A stretch of DNA of 64,000 bases from Halorhodospira halophila (GTDB taxonomy: Bacteria; Pseudomonadota; Gammaproteobacteria; Nitrococcales; Halorhodospiraceae): contig NZ_NHSN01000017.1 of the NCBI RefSeq assembly GCF_016653405.1, positions 186,001 to 250,000 on the forward strand. Reading direction: 5' to 3'. Shown one piece after another: positions 45,270 to 54,045 of this stretch. The first letter of the stretch is position 1; every line of letters begins with the position of its first letter. Under the pieces are notes generated by a model that saw only the letters and a list, made by a program, of their open reading frames with translations, searched no databases and had not been told where the DNA came from. The position numbers and the translations under genes are program-made.

Positions 45270-47984
45270 ATGACACAACCGGACGACCGCCTGGTCCTGG
45301 TGGACGGTTCCTCCTACCTCTACCGCGCCTTCCACGCCCTGCCGGCGCTGAGCAACGCCGACGGTGAGCCCACCGGAGCGCTCTACGGCGTGGTCAACAT
45401 GCTTCACAAGCTGCTCGCCGACGAGCCCGAGGCGCGCTTCGCGGTGGTCTTCGATGCCCCGGGCCGGACCTTCCGCGACGAGCTTTTCGAGCAGTACAAG
45501 GCCCACCGGCCGCCCATGCCCGACGAGCTGCGCGCCCAGCGCGAGCCGCTCAAGCAGATCATCGCTGCGCTCGGCGTGCCCGTGCTTGAGGTGGACGGGG
45601 TTGAGGCCGACGATGTCATCGGTACGCTGGCGGTGCGTGCCCCGGGGCCGGTGATCATCTCGACCACCGACAAGGACATGGCGCAGCTGGTGGACGAGCG
45701 TGTCTCCCTGCTCAACACCATGAGCGGCACCCGGCTGGATCCGGCGGGCGTGCGCGAGAAGTTCGGCGTGCCGCCGGAGGCGATCCGCGACTACCTCGCC
45801 CTGGTGGGCGATACCTCCGACAACATCCCCGGTGTCCCCAAGGTCGGACCGAAGACCGCGGCCAAGTGGCTCAATGCCTACGGCAGTCTAGAGGCGCTGC
45901 GCGAGCGCGCCGACGAGATCCGCGGCAAGGTCGGCGAGAGCCTGCGCGCCCATCTCGACGAACTGCCGCTCTCGGTGGACCTGGCCACCATCCGTTGCGA
46001 CCTGGAGCTCGATGTCGCCCCCGAGGACCTTGTCCGTCGGACGCCGGATCGGGAAGCCCTCGCGGCGCTCTACCGGCGCTACGGCATGCGCCGCTTCCTC
46101 GCCGAAATCCAGGCCGGCGATGCTGCTGCCGCGGCCGATGGCACGGGCGCCAGCCTCCCTCCGGAGGCCCCGGAAACGGACTATCAGATCGTCCTCGACG
46201 ACGACGGGTTCGACACCTGGGTCGAGCGCCTGCGCGCCGCCCCGGCGTTCTCCGTCGACCTGGAGACGGACAGCCTGAACTACATGGACGCGGCCATCGT
46301 CGGTGTCTCGGTGGCCGTCGAGCCGGGGCAGGCCGCCTACCTGCCGGTTGCCCATTGCGGCCCCGGTGCCCCCGAGCAGCTGGACCGCGACCGGGTGCTT
46401 GAGGTGCTGCGGCCCCTGCTTGAGGCCGAGCAGCCCGAGAAGATCGGTCAGAACCTCAAGTACGACATGAGCGTCCTGGCCCGCTACGGCATCGAGCTGC
46501 GCGGCGTGGCCTATGACAGCATGCTCGAATCCTACGTCCTGGATTCCACTGCCACCCGTCACGACATGGACTCGCTGGCCAGCAAGTACCTGGGCGTCGA
46601 GGTCACCAGCTACGAGGAGCTCTGCGGCAAGGGGGCCCGGCAGGTGCCGTTTGCCGAGATCGACGTCGAGCGTGCCGGCCACTACGCCGCCGAGGACGCC
46701 GACATCGCCCTGCGCCTGCACCGGCTGCTCCATCCCCGCCTGCAGGCGGAGCCGGGCCTGCTGCGGGTCTTCAATGAGCTGGAGATGCCCCTGCTGCCCG
46801 TGCTCTCGCGCATGGAGCGCCACGGGGTGCGCGTTGACCGCGGGCTGCTCGAGCGCCAAAGCGAGGAGCTGGCCGCGCGCATGGCGGAAGTGGAGCAGCA
46901 CGCCCACGAAGAGGCCGGCGAGGCGTTCAACCTCGGCTCGCCCAAGCAGATCCAGGAGATCTTCTTCGAGCGCATGGGATTACCGGTAATCCAGCGGACC
47001 CCCAAGGGCCAGCCCTCCACCGCCGAGTCGGTGCTCGAGGAGCTCAGCGCCCGAGGCCACGAACTGCCGCGCCTGATCCTGGAGCACCGTGGGCTGTCCA
47101 AGCTCAAGTCCACCTACACCGACAAGCTCCCGCAGCTGATCCACCCGCAGACCGGCCGGGTGCACACCTCTTACCACCAGGCCGTGGCCGCCACCGGGCG
47201 GCTCTCCTCCTCGGACCCCAATCTGCAGAACATCCCCGTGCGCACGCCCGAGGGGCGGCGCATCCGCAAGGCCTTTGTGGCCAGCCCGGGGCACCGGCTG
47301 ATCACCGCCGACTACTCCCAGGTGGAGTTGCGCATCATGGCCCATCTCTCCGCCGATACCGGGCTGCGGGGGGCCTTCGAGCAGGGCGAGGACATCCACC
47401 GGGCCACCGCTGCCGAGGTCTTCGCCACCGCCGAGGCCAACGACGAGCAGCGCCGCGCCGCCAAGGCGATCAACTTCGGGCTGATCTACGGCATGTCCGC
47501 TTGGGGGCTGGGCCGTCAGCTGGGCATCCCCCGCGATGAGGCGCAGACCTACATCGACCGCTATTTCGAGCGTTACCCGGGGGTGCGCACCTTCATGGAC
47601 CGCGCTCGTGAGCAGGCGCGCGAGCAGGGCTTCGTCGAGACCGTCTTCGGTCGCCGCCTGCACGTGCCCGAGATTCACAGCCGCAACCGCCAGCGCCGCG
47701 AGTACGCCGAGCGCACCGCTATCAACGCTCCCATGCAGGGCACCGCCGCGGACGTCATCAAGCGGGCCATGATCGATGTCGATGCCCTGCTCGCCGAACG
47801 CTTCCCCGAGGCCCGGCTGGTCATGCAGGTGCACGACGAGCTGGTGCTGGAGGTGCCGGCTGGGCAGGAGACGACCATCGGCGACGAGGTGCGCCGGCTG
47901 ATGACGGCGGCCGATGGCGGCATGCTGTCCGTGCCCTTGGAAGTCGAGGTCGGTGTTGGCGATGATTGGGAGCAGGCGCATTGA
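45270..47984 (+). CDS. polA: DNA polymerase I
   Basis: 904 residues. The N-terminal 5'-3' exonuclease (1-290) has LVDGSSYLYRAFHA and TPGVREKFGV-like helix-hairpin-helix elements. The 3'-5' exonuclease keeps its acidic DLETD motif near residue 330, so proofreading is probably intact. The polymerase domain (about 500-904) has DYSQVELRIMAHLS, RRAAKAINFGLIYG and VMQVHDELVLEV. It fills gaps in repair and removes Okazaki primers. The gap upstream is shared with the LOG gene. Confidence 0.98.
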   Translation: MTQPDDRLVLVDGSSYLYRAFHALPALSNADGEPTGALYGVVNMLHKLLADEPEARFAVVFDAPGRTFRDELFEQYKAHRPPMPDELRAQREPLKQIIAALGVPVLEVDGVEADDVIGTLAVRAPGPVIISTTDKDMAQLVDERVSLLNTMSGTRLDPAGVREKFGVPPEAIRDYLALVGDTSDNIPGVPKVGPKTAAKWLNAYGSLEALRERADEIRGKVGESLRAHLDELPLSVDLATIRCDLELDVAPEDLVRRTPDREALAALYRRYGMRRFLAEIQAGDAAAAADGTGASLPPEAPETDYQIVLDDDGFDTWVERLRAAPAFSVDLETDSLNYMDAAIVGVSVAVEPGQAAYLPVAHCGPGAPEQLDRDRVLEVLRPLLEAEQPEKIGQNLKYDMSVLARYGIELRGVAYDSMLESYVLDSTATRHDMDSLASKYLGVEVTSYEELCGKGARQVPFAEIDVERAGHYAAEDADIALRLHRLLHPRLQAEPGLLRVFNELEMPLLPVLSRMERHGVRVDRGLLERQSEELAARMAEVEQHAHEEAGEAFNLGSPKQIQEIFFERMGLPVIQRTPKGQPSTAESVLEELSARGHELPRLILEHRGLSKLKSTYTDKLPQLIHPQTGRVHTSYHQAVAATGRLSSSDPNLQNIPVRTPEGRRIRKAFVASPGHRLITADYSQVELRIMAHLSADTGLRGAFEQGEDIHRATAAEVFATAEANDEQRRAAKAINFGLIYGMSAWGLGRQLGIPRDEAQTYIDRYFERYPGVRTFMDRAREQAREQGFVETVFGRRLHVPEIHSRNRQRREYAERTAINAPMQGTAADVIKRAMIDVDALLAERFPEARLVMQVHDELVLEVPAGQETTIGDEVRRLMTAADGGMLSVPLEVEVGVGDDWEQAH

Positions 47985-48012
47985 GGGCCGACCGGCGCCG
48001 CTGCATCGGCCC
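47985..48012 (+). terminator. Hairpin after polA
   Basis: A 7-bp stem, GGGCCGA with TCGGCCC, with a 14-nt loop starts right after the polA stop. No immediate T run follows, but an AT-rich tract begins 11 bp later. Weak support. Confidence 0.35.
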
Positions 48013-48023
48013 AAGGACGGGTG

Positions 48024-48048
48024 GTTATTTAGAAATCTTTTAGTTAAG
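48024..48048 (+). promoter_or_regulatory. AT-rich leader before cydA
   Basis: About 20 of 24 bases are A or T here, against a very GC-rich background, 87-110 bp before cydA. It probably contains the cydAB promoter or a regulator site. I cannot assign clear -35 and -10 hexamers. Confidence 0.4.
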
Positions 48049-48134
48049 GTTCCGTTGATTCAAGCGCCCAATCGGCGCTGCCGGCACCGCGCGGCGGTGT
48101 CGGATACAGCTGTCAGGCAGGAGGTGCCGCAACG

Positions 48135-49547
48135 ATGGAAGCCCTCGACCCGCTGCTCTTATCGCGGATGCAATTCGCCTTCGTGGTTTCGTTCCACGCC
48201 CTGTTCCCGGTGTTCACCATCGGCCTCGCGGCCTACATCGCCGTCCTCGAGGCGCTGTGGTATCGCACCGACAGCCCGGTCTACCGACGGCTGTCCGAGT
48301 TCTGGATCAAGATCTTCGCCGTGGTCTTCGGCATGGGCGTGGTCTCCGGCGTGGTCATGTCCTTCCAGTTCGGCACCAACTGGAGCGAGTTCTCCTTCGC
48401 CACGGCCAACTTCCTCGGGCCGATCCTCTCCTACGAGGTGCTCACCGCCTTCTTCCTCGAGGCCGTCTTCCTCGGCATCCTGCTCTTCGGCCGCGATCGG
48501 GTCCCGCGCGGGACGCACCTGTTTGCCGCCTGCATGGTGGCCATCGGCACGTTCATCTCCTCGTTCTGGATCCTCTCGGCCAACTCCTGGATGCAGACCC
48601 CGCAGGGCTTCGAGTTCCGGGATGGCATCGTCCACGTCACCTCGTGGGCCGAGGCGATCTTCAACCCCTCGCTGTGGCCGCGCTTCGGCCACGTGGCGCT
48701 GGCCTCGCTGCTGACCGGCGGCTTCGTCGTCGCCGGCGTCAGCGCCTACTTCCTGCTGCGCAACCGCGCCGTGGAGATGAACCGCAAGGCGTTGAGCATG
48801 ACCCTGTGGCTGCTGCTGCTGGTCGCACCGGCGCAGATCTTCATGGGCGACATCCACGGGCTGAACTCCTTTGAGCACCAGCCGACCAAGGTCGCCGCCA
48901 TGGAGGGGGCCTGGGAGACCCGCGAGGGGGCGCCGCTCTATCTCTTCGCCATCCCCGACTCCACCGCCGAGACCAACCACCTGGCGGTGGGTATCCCCAA
49001 CCTGGCCAGCCTCATCCTCACCCACCAGTGGGATGGCGAGGTGCCCGGGCTCAAGGAGGTCAGCGCCGAGGAGCGCCCGCCGGTAGGGATCGTCTTCTGG
49101 TCGTTCCGCATCATGGTAGGCATCGGTGTGTTGATGCTGCTGGTCGCCCTGTGGGGCGCCTGGCTGCGCATGCGCGGGCGCCTGTTCGAGAGCCGGGCGT
49201 TTCTCAACACCCTGCAGCTGATGATCCCGCTGCCCTTCGTGGCGGTGCTCACCGGCTGGTTCGTCACCGAGATCGGCCGGCAGCCGTGGCTGATCTACGG
49301 CCAGATGACCCTGGCCGAGGGCGTGACCCCGTCGCTGACCGGGTGGATGGCACTGGCCACCCTGATCGGTTACGTGCTGGTCTACGCGGTCATCTTCACC
49401 GCCGGGCTCTATTACGTGACGCGCATCGTGCGCACCGGTCCGGAAGGGGTGGGCTCCGTGGAGGAGCCGGCGCACGCCAAGCGGCCCTTCTCGGCAGCCG
49501 ACGTGCCGTTCGACGACGACCCGGATTTCTCCACCAGCTCGCGGTGA
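48135..49547 (+). CDS. cydA: Cytochrome bd-type quinol oxidase subunit I (CIO-like)
   Basis: 470 residues with about nine membrane helices. Predicted heme ligands are H21 in SFHALFP, H186 in RFGHVAL and M329 in SFRIMVG; E101 and E109 occupy the proton-path positions. GRQPW (383-387) is present. The Q loop is short, as in cyanide-insensitive CioA-type enzymes. It oxidises quinol and reduces oxygen in the inner membrane with high affinity. GGCAGGAGGTG precedes the ATG, and cydB follows 9 bp later. Confidence 0.95.
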   Translation: MEALDPLLLSRMQFAFVVSFHALFPVFTIGLAAYIAVLEALWYRTDSPVYRRLSEFWIKIFAVVFGMGVVSGVVMSFQFGTNWSEFSFATANFLGPILSYEVLTAFFLEAVFLGILLFGRDRVPRGTHLFAACMVAIGTFISSFWILSANSWMQTPQGFEFRDGIVHVTSWAEAIFNPSLWPRFGHVALASLLTGGFVVAGVSAYFLLRNRAVEMNRKALSMTLWLLLLVAPAQIFMGDIHGLNSFEHQPTKVAAMEGAWETREGAPLYLFAIPDSTAETNHLAVGIPNLASLILTHQWDGEVPGLKEVSAEERPPVGIVFWSFRIMVGIGVLMLLVALWGAWLRMRGRLFESRAFLNTLQLMIPLPFVAVLTGWFVTEIGRQPWLIYGQMTLAEGVTPSLTGWMALATLIGYVLVYAVIFTAGLYYVTRIVRTGPEGVGSVEEPAHAKRPFSAADVPFDDDPDFSTSSR

Positions 49548-49556
49548 GGTAGCACT

Positions 49557-50558
49557 ATGGATCTGATCGACATCACCATCATCTGGATGGGGATCATCGG
49601 CCTCGGGGTGTTCATGTACATCCTGCTCGACGGCTTCGATCTGGGGGTGGGCATCCTCTACCCGTTCACCCCCAGTGAGCAGGTGCGGGATGACCTGATG
49701 AACACGGTGGCCCCGGTGTGGGACGGCAACGAGACCTGGCTGATCCTCGGCGGGGCCGGGTTGCTGGCCGCCTTCCCGGCGGTCTACGCCATCTATCTGC
49801 CGGCGCTCTACCTGGGTGTGTTCCTGATGCTCGCCGGCCTGATCTTCCGCGGCGTGGCCTTCGAGTTCCGCTTCAAGTCCTCGCGCACGCGCTGGTTCTG
49901 GAACGCCGCCTTCGCCGGTGGCTCGATTGTCGCCGCGGCGGCCCAGGGTTTCGTGGTCGGCACCTACATCCAGGGCTTCGAGGTGGAGGGCTTCACCTAC
50001 GTCGGCGGGCCGTTCGACTGGTTCACGCCGTTCACGGTCTTCACTGCTGTCTCGCTGGTGATCGGCTACGCGCTGCTCGGTGCCGCGTGGGGGGTGCTCA
50101 AGACCGAGGGCGCCACCCAGCAGTGGCTCTACCGGGTCACGCCCTGGCTGATCGTACTGCTCGCGATCTGCCTGCTCGGCATCTCGATCTGGACGCCGCT
50201 GACCTCGGAGCGGATCCTGGAGCGCTGGCAGGAGGCGTGGACCGTCCTCTGGCCGCTGCCCCTGCTCGGTCTCCTGGCCCTGACGGCGTGCTGGTACGGG
50301 ATTCGTCGTCGGCTTGAGATGCTGCCCTTCGTGGCCGGCCTGGGCCTGTTCGTCACCGTCTACCTGGGCCTGATCGCCAGCCAGTGGCCGTACATGGTCC
50401 CGCCGGAGATCACCTTCCGCGATGCGGCCTCGGCCCCCGAGGCGCAGCTTTTCCTGCTGCTGGGGATCCTCTTCCTGCTGCCGATCATCGTCGGCTACAC
50501 GGTTTGGACCTACTGGATCTTCCGCGGCAAGGTCGGCGCCGGCGGAGGCTATCACTGA
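49557..50558 (+). CDS. cydB: Cytochrome bd-type quinol oxidase subunit II
   Basis: 333 residues, about eight membrane helices. The N-terminal MYILLDGFDLGVGILYPF and APVWDGNETWLILGGAGLLAAFP are CydB signatures. It forms the heterodimer with CydA. No CydX-like small ORF is visible after it; cydD starts 3 bp later. Confidence 0.95.
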   Translation: MDLIDITIIWMGIIGLGVFMYILLDGFDLGVGILYPFTPSEQVRDDLMNTVAPVWDGNETWLILGGAGLLAAFPAVYAIYLPALYLGVFLMLAGLIFRGVAFEFRFKSSRTRWFWNAAFAGGSIVAAAAQGFVVGTYIQGFEVEGFTYVGGPFDWFTPFTVFTAVSLVIGYALLGAAWGVLKTEGATQQWLYRVTPWLIVLLAICLLGISIWTPLTSERILERWQEAWTVLWPLPLLGLLALTACWYGIRRRLEMLPFVAGLGLFVTVYLGLIASQWPYMVPPEITFRDAASAPEAQLFLLLGILFLLPIIVGYTVWTYWIFRGKVGAGGGYH

Positions 50559-50561
50559 GCC

Positions 50562-52307
50562 GTGACCGCACCGGCCGCTGACGGGGCAATCGACACCCGC
50601 CGGGCGGGCGCCTGGCTGCTGGAGCAGGCCCGCCAAGCCCGGGGCGCCATGGCCGCCACCGTCGGTGCCGGTCTGGCCGATGCGCTGCTGGTCGTGGCCC
50701 AGGCGGTGCTTATCGCCTGGGTCATCGACCGGGTGGTGATCCACGGCGCGCCCCTGGCCGAGCTTTGGGGGGCGCTGGGGCTGCTCGCAGCGGTCTTCCT
50801 GGCCCGGGCCGGGGCCACTTGGGCGCGGGCCGCCGCCGGTGCCAGGGCGGCGTGGATCATCACCGCGGCGGTTCGCCGGCGCCTCTACCGCCACCTGGCC
50901 GCCCTCGGTCCGGCGCGCCTGCAGGGCCACCAGAGCGGGGCCGTGGCCAGCGCCCTGGTCGAACAGGTCGAGGCACTGGAGGGCTACTACGCCCACTACC
51001 TGCCGCAGATGGTTCTGGCAGTGGCGGTCCCGGTGGTCCTGATCGCCATCGTCGCCGGCGTGGATCCGCTCGCCGGCCTGCTGCTGCTCATCGCCGCGCC
51101 GCTGGTCCCGCTGTTCATGGCCCTGGTGGGGATGGGGGCTGCGCGGCTTTCCCGGCGCCAGCAGCAGAGCCTGGCGCGTATCAGCGCTCACTTCCTCGAC
51201 CGTCTTCGCGGCCTGGCCACGCTGCGCATCTTCCGCGCCACCGACGCCGCCGCCGAGGCGGTGGAGGCCGCCGCAGATGAGTACCGGCGGCGCAGCATGT
51301 CGGTCCTGCGCGTTGCCTTTCTATCCTCGGCGGCGCTGGAGCTGATCGCGGCGATCTCCATCGCCCTGGTGGCCATCTACGTCGGTTTCTCCCTGCTCGG
51401 CTACCTGCACTTCGGCCCGGGCCCGGAGCTGGGGCTGTTCGCCGGGCTGTTCATCCTGCTCCTCGCCCCCGAGGTTTTCTTCCCGCTGCGCCGGCTGGCC
51501 CAGCACTACCACGACCGGGCCGCCGCCGTGGGGGCGGGGGCGGAGATCCTGCAGCTGCTCGATGAGCCGCTGCCGGCCACAGCGGCGAGCGCGGCCGGGC
51601 CGGCGACGGCGCCGGCGCGCCGCGATCCGGAAACCGGCCTGCCGGTCCCGCAGCCGCTGCCGGTCGCCTTCCAGCGGGTCACGGTGACCTTCCCGGGCGG
51701 GGAGGCCGCGGCCCTCGACCGGCTCGATTTGACCGTCTCCGCGGGCGAGCGAGTGGTCATCTCCGGACCCAGCGGGGCCGGCAAGTCGACCCTGCTGAAC
51801 CTGGCCGCCGGTTTCCTCCAGCCCGATAGCGGCGTGGTGACCGTCGGTGAGACGGTTCCCGCGGCCGGGGCGGTGGCCTGGGTGGGCCAGCGGCCCTGGT
51901 TGTTCCACGGCAGTGTGCGCGAGAACCTGCAGCTGGCCGATCCGGAAGCGGACGACCGGCGGCTGTGGGCCGCGCTGCGTCACGCCGACCTCGAAGGCGT
52001 CATTGCCGCCCTCCCGGAGGGGCTCGACACGCCGCTGGGCGAGGACGCCTACGGGCTCTCCGGGGGCCAGGCCAGCCGGTTGGCCCTGGCCCGGGCGCTG
52101 CTCTCCGGGGCACCGTTGCTACTCCTCGACGAACCCACCGCCGGGCTCGACCCGGACAGCCGCGAGCGGGTGCTGGCGGCGGTCGCCCGCCTGGCCGATG
52201 GCCGGCGTACGGTGCTGATGGTGGCCCACGACCGCGATACCCACGACTGGGGCGACCGACACCTGGTCATCGAGGCTGGTCGCTGCGTGGAGGATCGCCG
52301 TGCGTGA
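50562..52307 (+). CDS. cydD: Thiol reductant ABC exporter subunit CydD
   Basis: 581 residues from a GTG at 50562. Six membrane helices (about 30-340) are followed by an ATPase domain with Walker A GPSGAGKST, signature YGLSGGQASRLALAR and Walker B LLLLDEPTAGLD. CydDC exports cysteine and glutathione and is needed for bd oxidase assembly. The direct link to cydAB supports this role. It overlaps cydC by 8 bp. Confidence 0.92.
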   Translation: MTAPAADGAIDTRRAGAWLLEQARQARGAMAATVGAGLADALLVVAQAVLIAWVIDRVVIHGAPLAELWGALGLLAAVFLARAGATWARAAAGARAAWIITAAVRRRLYRHLAALGPARLQGHQSGAVASALVEQVEALEGYYAHYLPQMVLAVAVPVVLIAIVAGVDPLAGLLLLIAAPLVPLFMALVGMGAARLSRRQQQSLARISAHFLDRLRGLATLRIFRATDAAAEAVEAAADEYRRRSMSVLRVAFLSSAALELIAAISIALVAIYVGFSLLGYLHFGPGPELGLFAGLFILLLAPEVFFPLRRLAQHYHDRAAAVGAGAEILQLLDEPLPATAASAAGPATAPARRDPETGLPVPQPLPVAFQRVTVTFPGGEAAALDRLDLTVSAGERVVISGPSGAGKSTLLNLAAGFLQPDSGVVTVGETVPAAGAVAWVGQRPWLFHGSVRENLQLADPEADDRRLWAALRHADLEGVIAALPEGLDTPLGEDAYGLSGGQASRLALARALLSGAPLLLLDEPTAGLDPDSRERVLAAVARLADGRRTVLMVAHDRDTHDWGDRHLVIEAGRCVEDRRA

Positions 52308-53967
52308 ACTCAAGCCCTTCCTGCGCGACCTGCGCCGGGAGCGCGGGCGGCTGGTCCTCGGGACGCTGCTGCTGATCGTAAGCCTCGCGGCTAGCATCGG
52401 CCTGATGGGCCTGTCCGGTTGGTTCATCACCGCTACCGCCGTGGCCGGCCTGACCGGCGCCTACCTGGACATCTACCGGCCGAGTGCCGGTATCCGCTTC
52501 TTTGCCCTGGCCCGCTCCATCTCCCGCTACTTCGAGCGCCTGGTCCACCACGACGCTGTCCTCCGCACGCTGGCGCGCCTGCGCGGCTGGCTGTTCCGCA
52601 CCCTGGCGCCGCTACCCTTGGCCCGCGTCGGGCGCCTGCGCCGCAGCGACCTGCTCAACCGCATGACCGCGGACGTCGAGGCCCTGGACAACCTCTACCT
52701 GCGCATTGTCGGCCCGAGCCTGGCCGCAGTGGTCACCCTCGCCGCCACGGTCACCGTGCTAGTGCTCCTGGCCGGTCCGGCCGGGTTAGCGGTGGGCGCG
52801 GTACTGCTCGCCGGCGGTCTCGTCCTGCCGTTGTGGGCCTGGCGGCGCGGCTCGCCCCACGGTGAGGCGGTGGATCGGCACCTGCCGGCCCTGCGCGGGG
52901 CCGGGGTCGACGCGGTCCAGGGCCTGGCTGAGCTGCGCGCCTGCGGTGCGGTGGCACGCCACGAGCAGCGACTGATGGCCGCCGCCGATGGCCTGGCCGC
53001 CGCCCGGTCCCGGGCGGCGCGTCTGACCGGTGCCGGCGAGGGCGCGGTGGGGCTGCTGGCCCACGGCGCGCTCCTTGCCGCGCTGGTCGCCGGCATCCCT
53101 CTCTATCACGCCGGGACCATCAGTGGTCCGCTGCTGGCGCTGGTGGCGCTGGCCGCGCTCGCGGCTGGAGAAGCGCTCACCACGCTGCCCGGAGCGTGGC
53201 AGCACCTGGGGCGGACGCGGGCTGCGGCACGGCGCCTGCTCGAGCACGCCGATGCCGCCCCCGACACGGCGGCGCCGCCGCCAGAGGGTCCGCCGCGCCA
53301 GGCCCTGGGGCTGGCGCTGGAGGGGGTTACGTTCCGCCACGAAGCGCACCTGCCGCCGGTCCTGCGGGACTGCTCGCTGGCGCTGGCACCCGGAGAGACC
53401 GTGGTGATCCACGGCCCGTCCGGTTGCGGCAAGTCGACGCTGCTCGATCTGGCGGCGGGCCTGACCCGTCCCGAGAGCGGCACGGTCACCCTCGGCGGGG
53501 TCCCGGTTGCGCAGCTGCCTGAGGCGGAGCGTTTCGCCCGCATCACCTACCTGACCCAACGCACCGAGCTGTTCGCCGACAGCGTTGCGGGCAACCTGCG
53601 CATCGCCGATCCGCACGCCGACGAGGCGCGCATGTGGCGGGCGCTGCACACCGCGGGCCTCGAGGAACGGGTGCGCGCCGCGCCGCGGGGGCTGGACGAG
53701 TGGATTGGCGAGGGCGGCGGGCGGCTCTCCGGCGGCGAGGCGCGGCGGCTGGCTCTGGCCCGTTTGGTGCTGGTAGACGCCCCGGTGGTCCTGCTCGACG
53801 AACCCTTCCGCGGCCTCGACGATGCCACCGCGACCCAGGTCGCCCGGCGTCTGGCCCCGTGGCTGGCCGAGCGGACGGCGCTGATTATCAGCCACGACCC
53901 GGAGAGCGTGCCGGCCCACGACCGGCGCGTGCCATTTCTCGAACTGGTCACACCCGGCGGTGAATAA
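52300..53967 (+). CDS. cydC: Thiol reductant ABC exporter subunit CydC
   Basis: 555 residues from a GTG overlapping the end of cydD. The membrane domain (about 15-310) has the CydC-like motif GLMGLSGWFITATAVAGL. The ATPase domain has Walker A GPSGCGKST, RLSGGEARRLALARL and VVLLDEPFRGLDD. It is the partner half of the CydDC transporter. Confidence 0.92.
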   Translation: MRELKPFLRDLRRERGRLVLGTLLLIVSLAASIGLMGLSGWFITATAVAGLTGAYLDIYRPSAGIRFFALARSISRYFERLVHHDAVLRTLARLRGWLFRTLAPLPLARVGRLRRSDLLNRMTADVEALDNLYLRIVGPSLAAVVTLAATVTVLVLLAGPAGLAVGAVLLAGGLVLPLWAWRRGSPHGEAVDRHLPALRGAGVDAVQGLAELRACGAVARHEQRLMAAADGLAAARSRAARLTGAGEGAVGLLAHGALLAALVAGIPLYHAGTISGPLLALVALAALAAGEALTTLPGAWQHLGRTRAAARRLLEHADAAPDTAAPPPEGPPRQALGLALEGVTFRHEAHLPPVLRDCSLALAPGETVVIHGPSGCGKSTLLDLAAGLTRPESGTVTLGGVPVAQLPEAERFARITYLTQRTELFADSVAGNLRIADPHADEARMWRALHTAGLEERVRAAPRGLDEWIGEGGGRLSGGEARRLALARLVLVDAPVVLLDEPFRGLDDATATQVARRLAPWLAERTALIISHDPESVPAHDRRVPFLELVTPGGE

Positions 53968-53981
53968 TCCGCTCCGTCGGC

Positions 53982-54011
53982 TTGGCATTCTGCCCGGCGC
54001 GGCGGGATAAT
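53982..54011 (+). promoter_or_regulatory. Sigma-70 promoter for argS
   Basis: TTGGCA (53982-53987) is 18 bp from GATAAT (54006-54011); each hexamer has five of six consensus bases. It lies 35 bp before the argS start, downstream of cydC. Confidence 0.65.
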
Positions 54012-54045
54012 ACCGGGCTTTTCCTGACCCGAGCGGAGACCCTCC

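Noticed and set aside
48055-48063. TTGATTCAA before cydA as an FNR/ANR site
   Set aside because: Only one TTGAT half fits; the consensus needs TTGAT-N4-ATCAA and the second half is absent.
48159-51191. Minus-strand open frame of about 1000 codons across cydA, cydB and cydD
   Set aside because: It is antisense to well-recognised genes, has low-complexity His/Gln/Asp/Gly-rich composition and no family motif. Long antisense frames are expected at this GC content.
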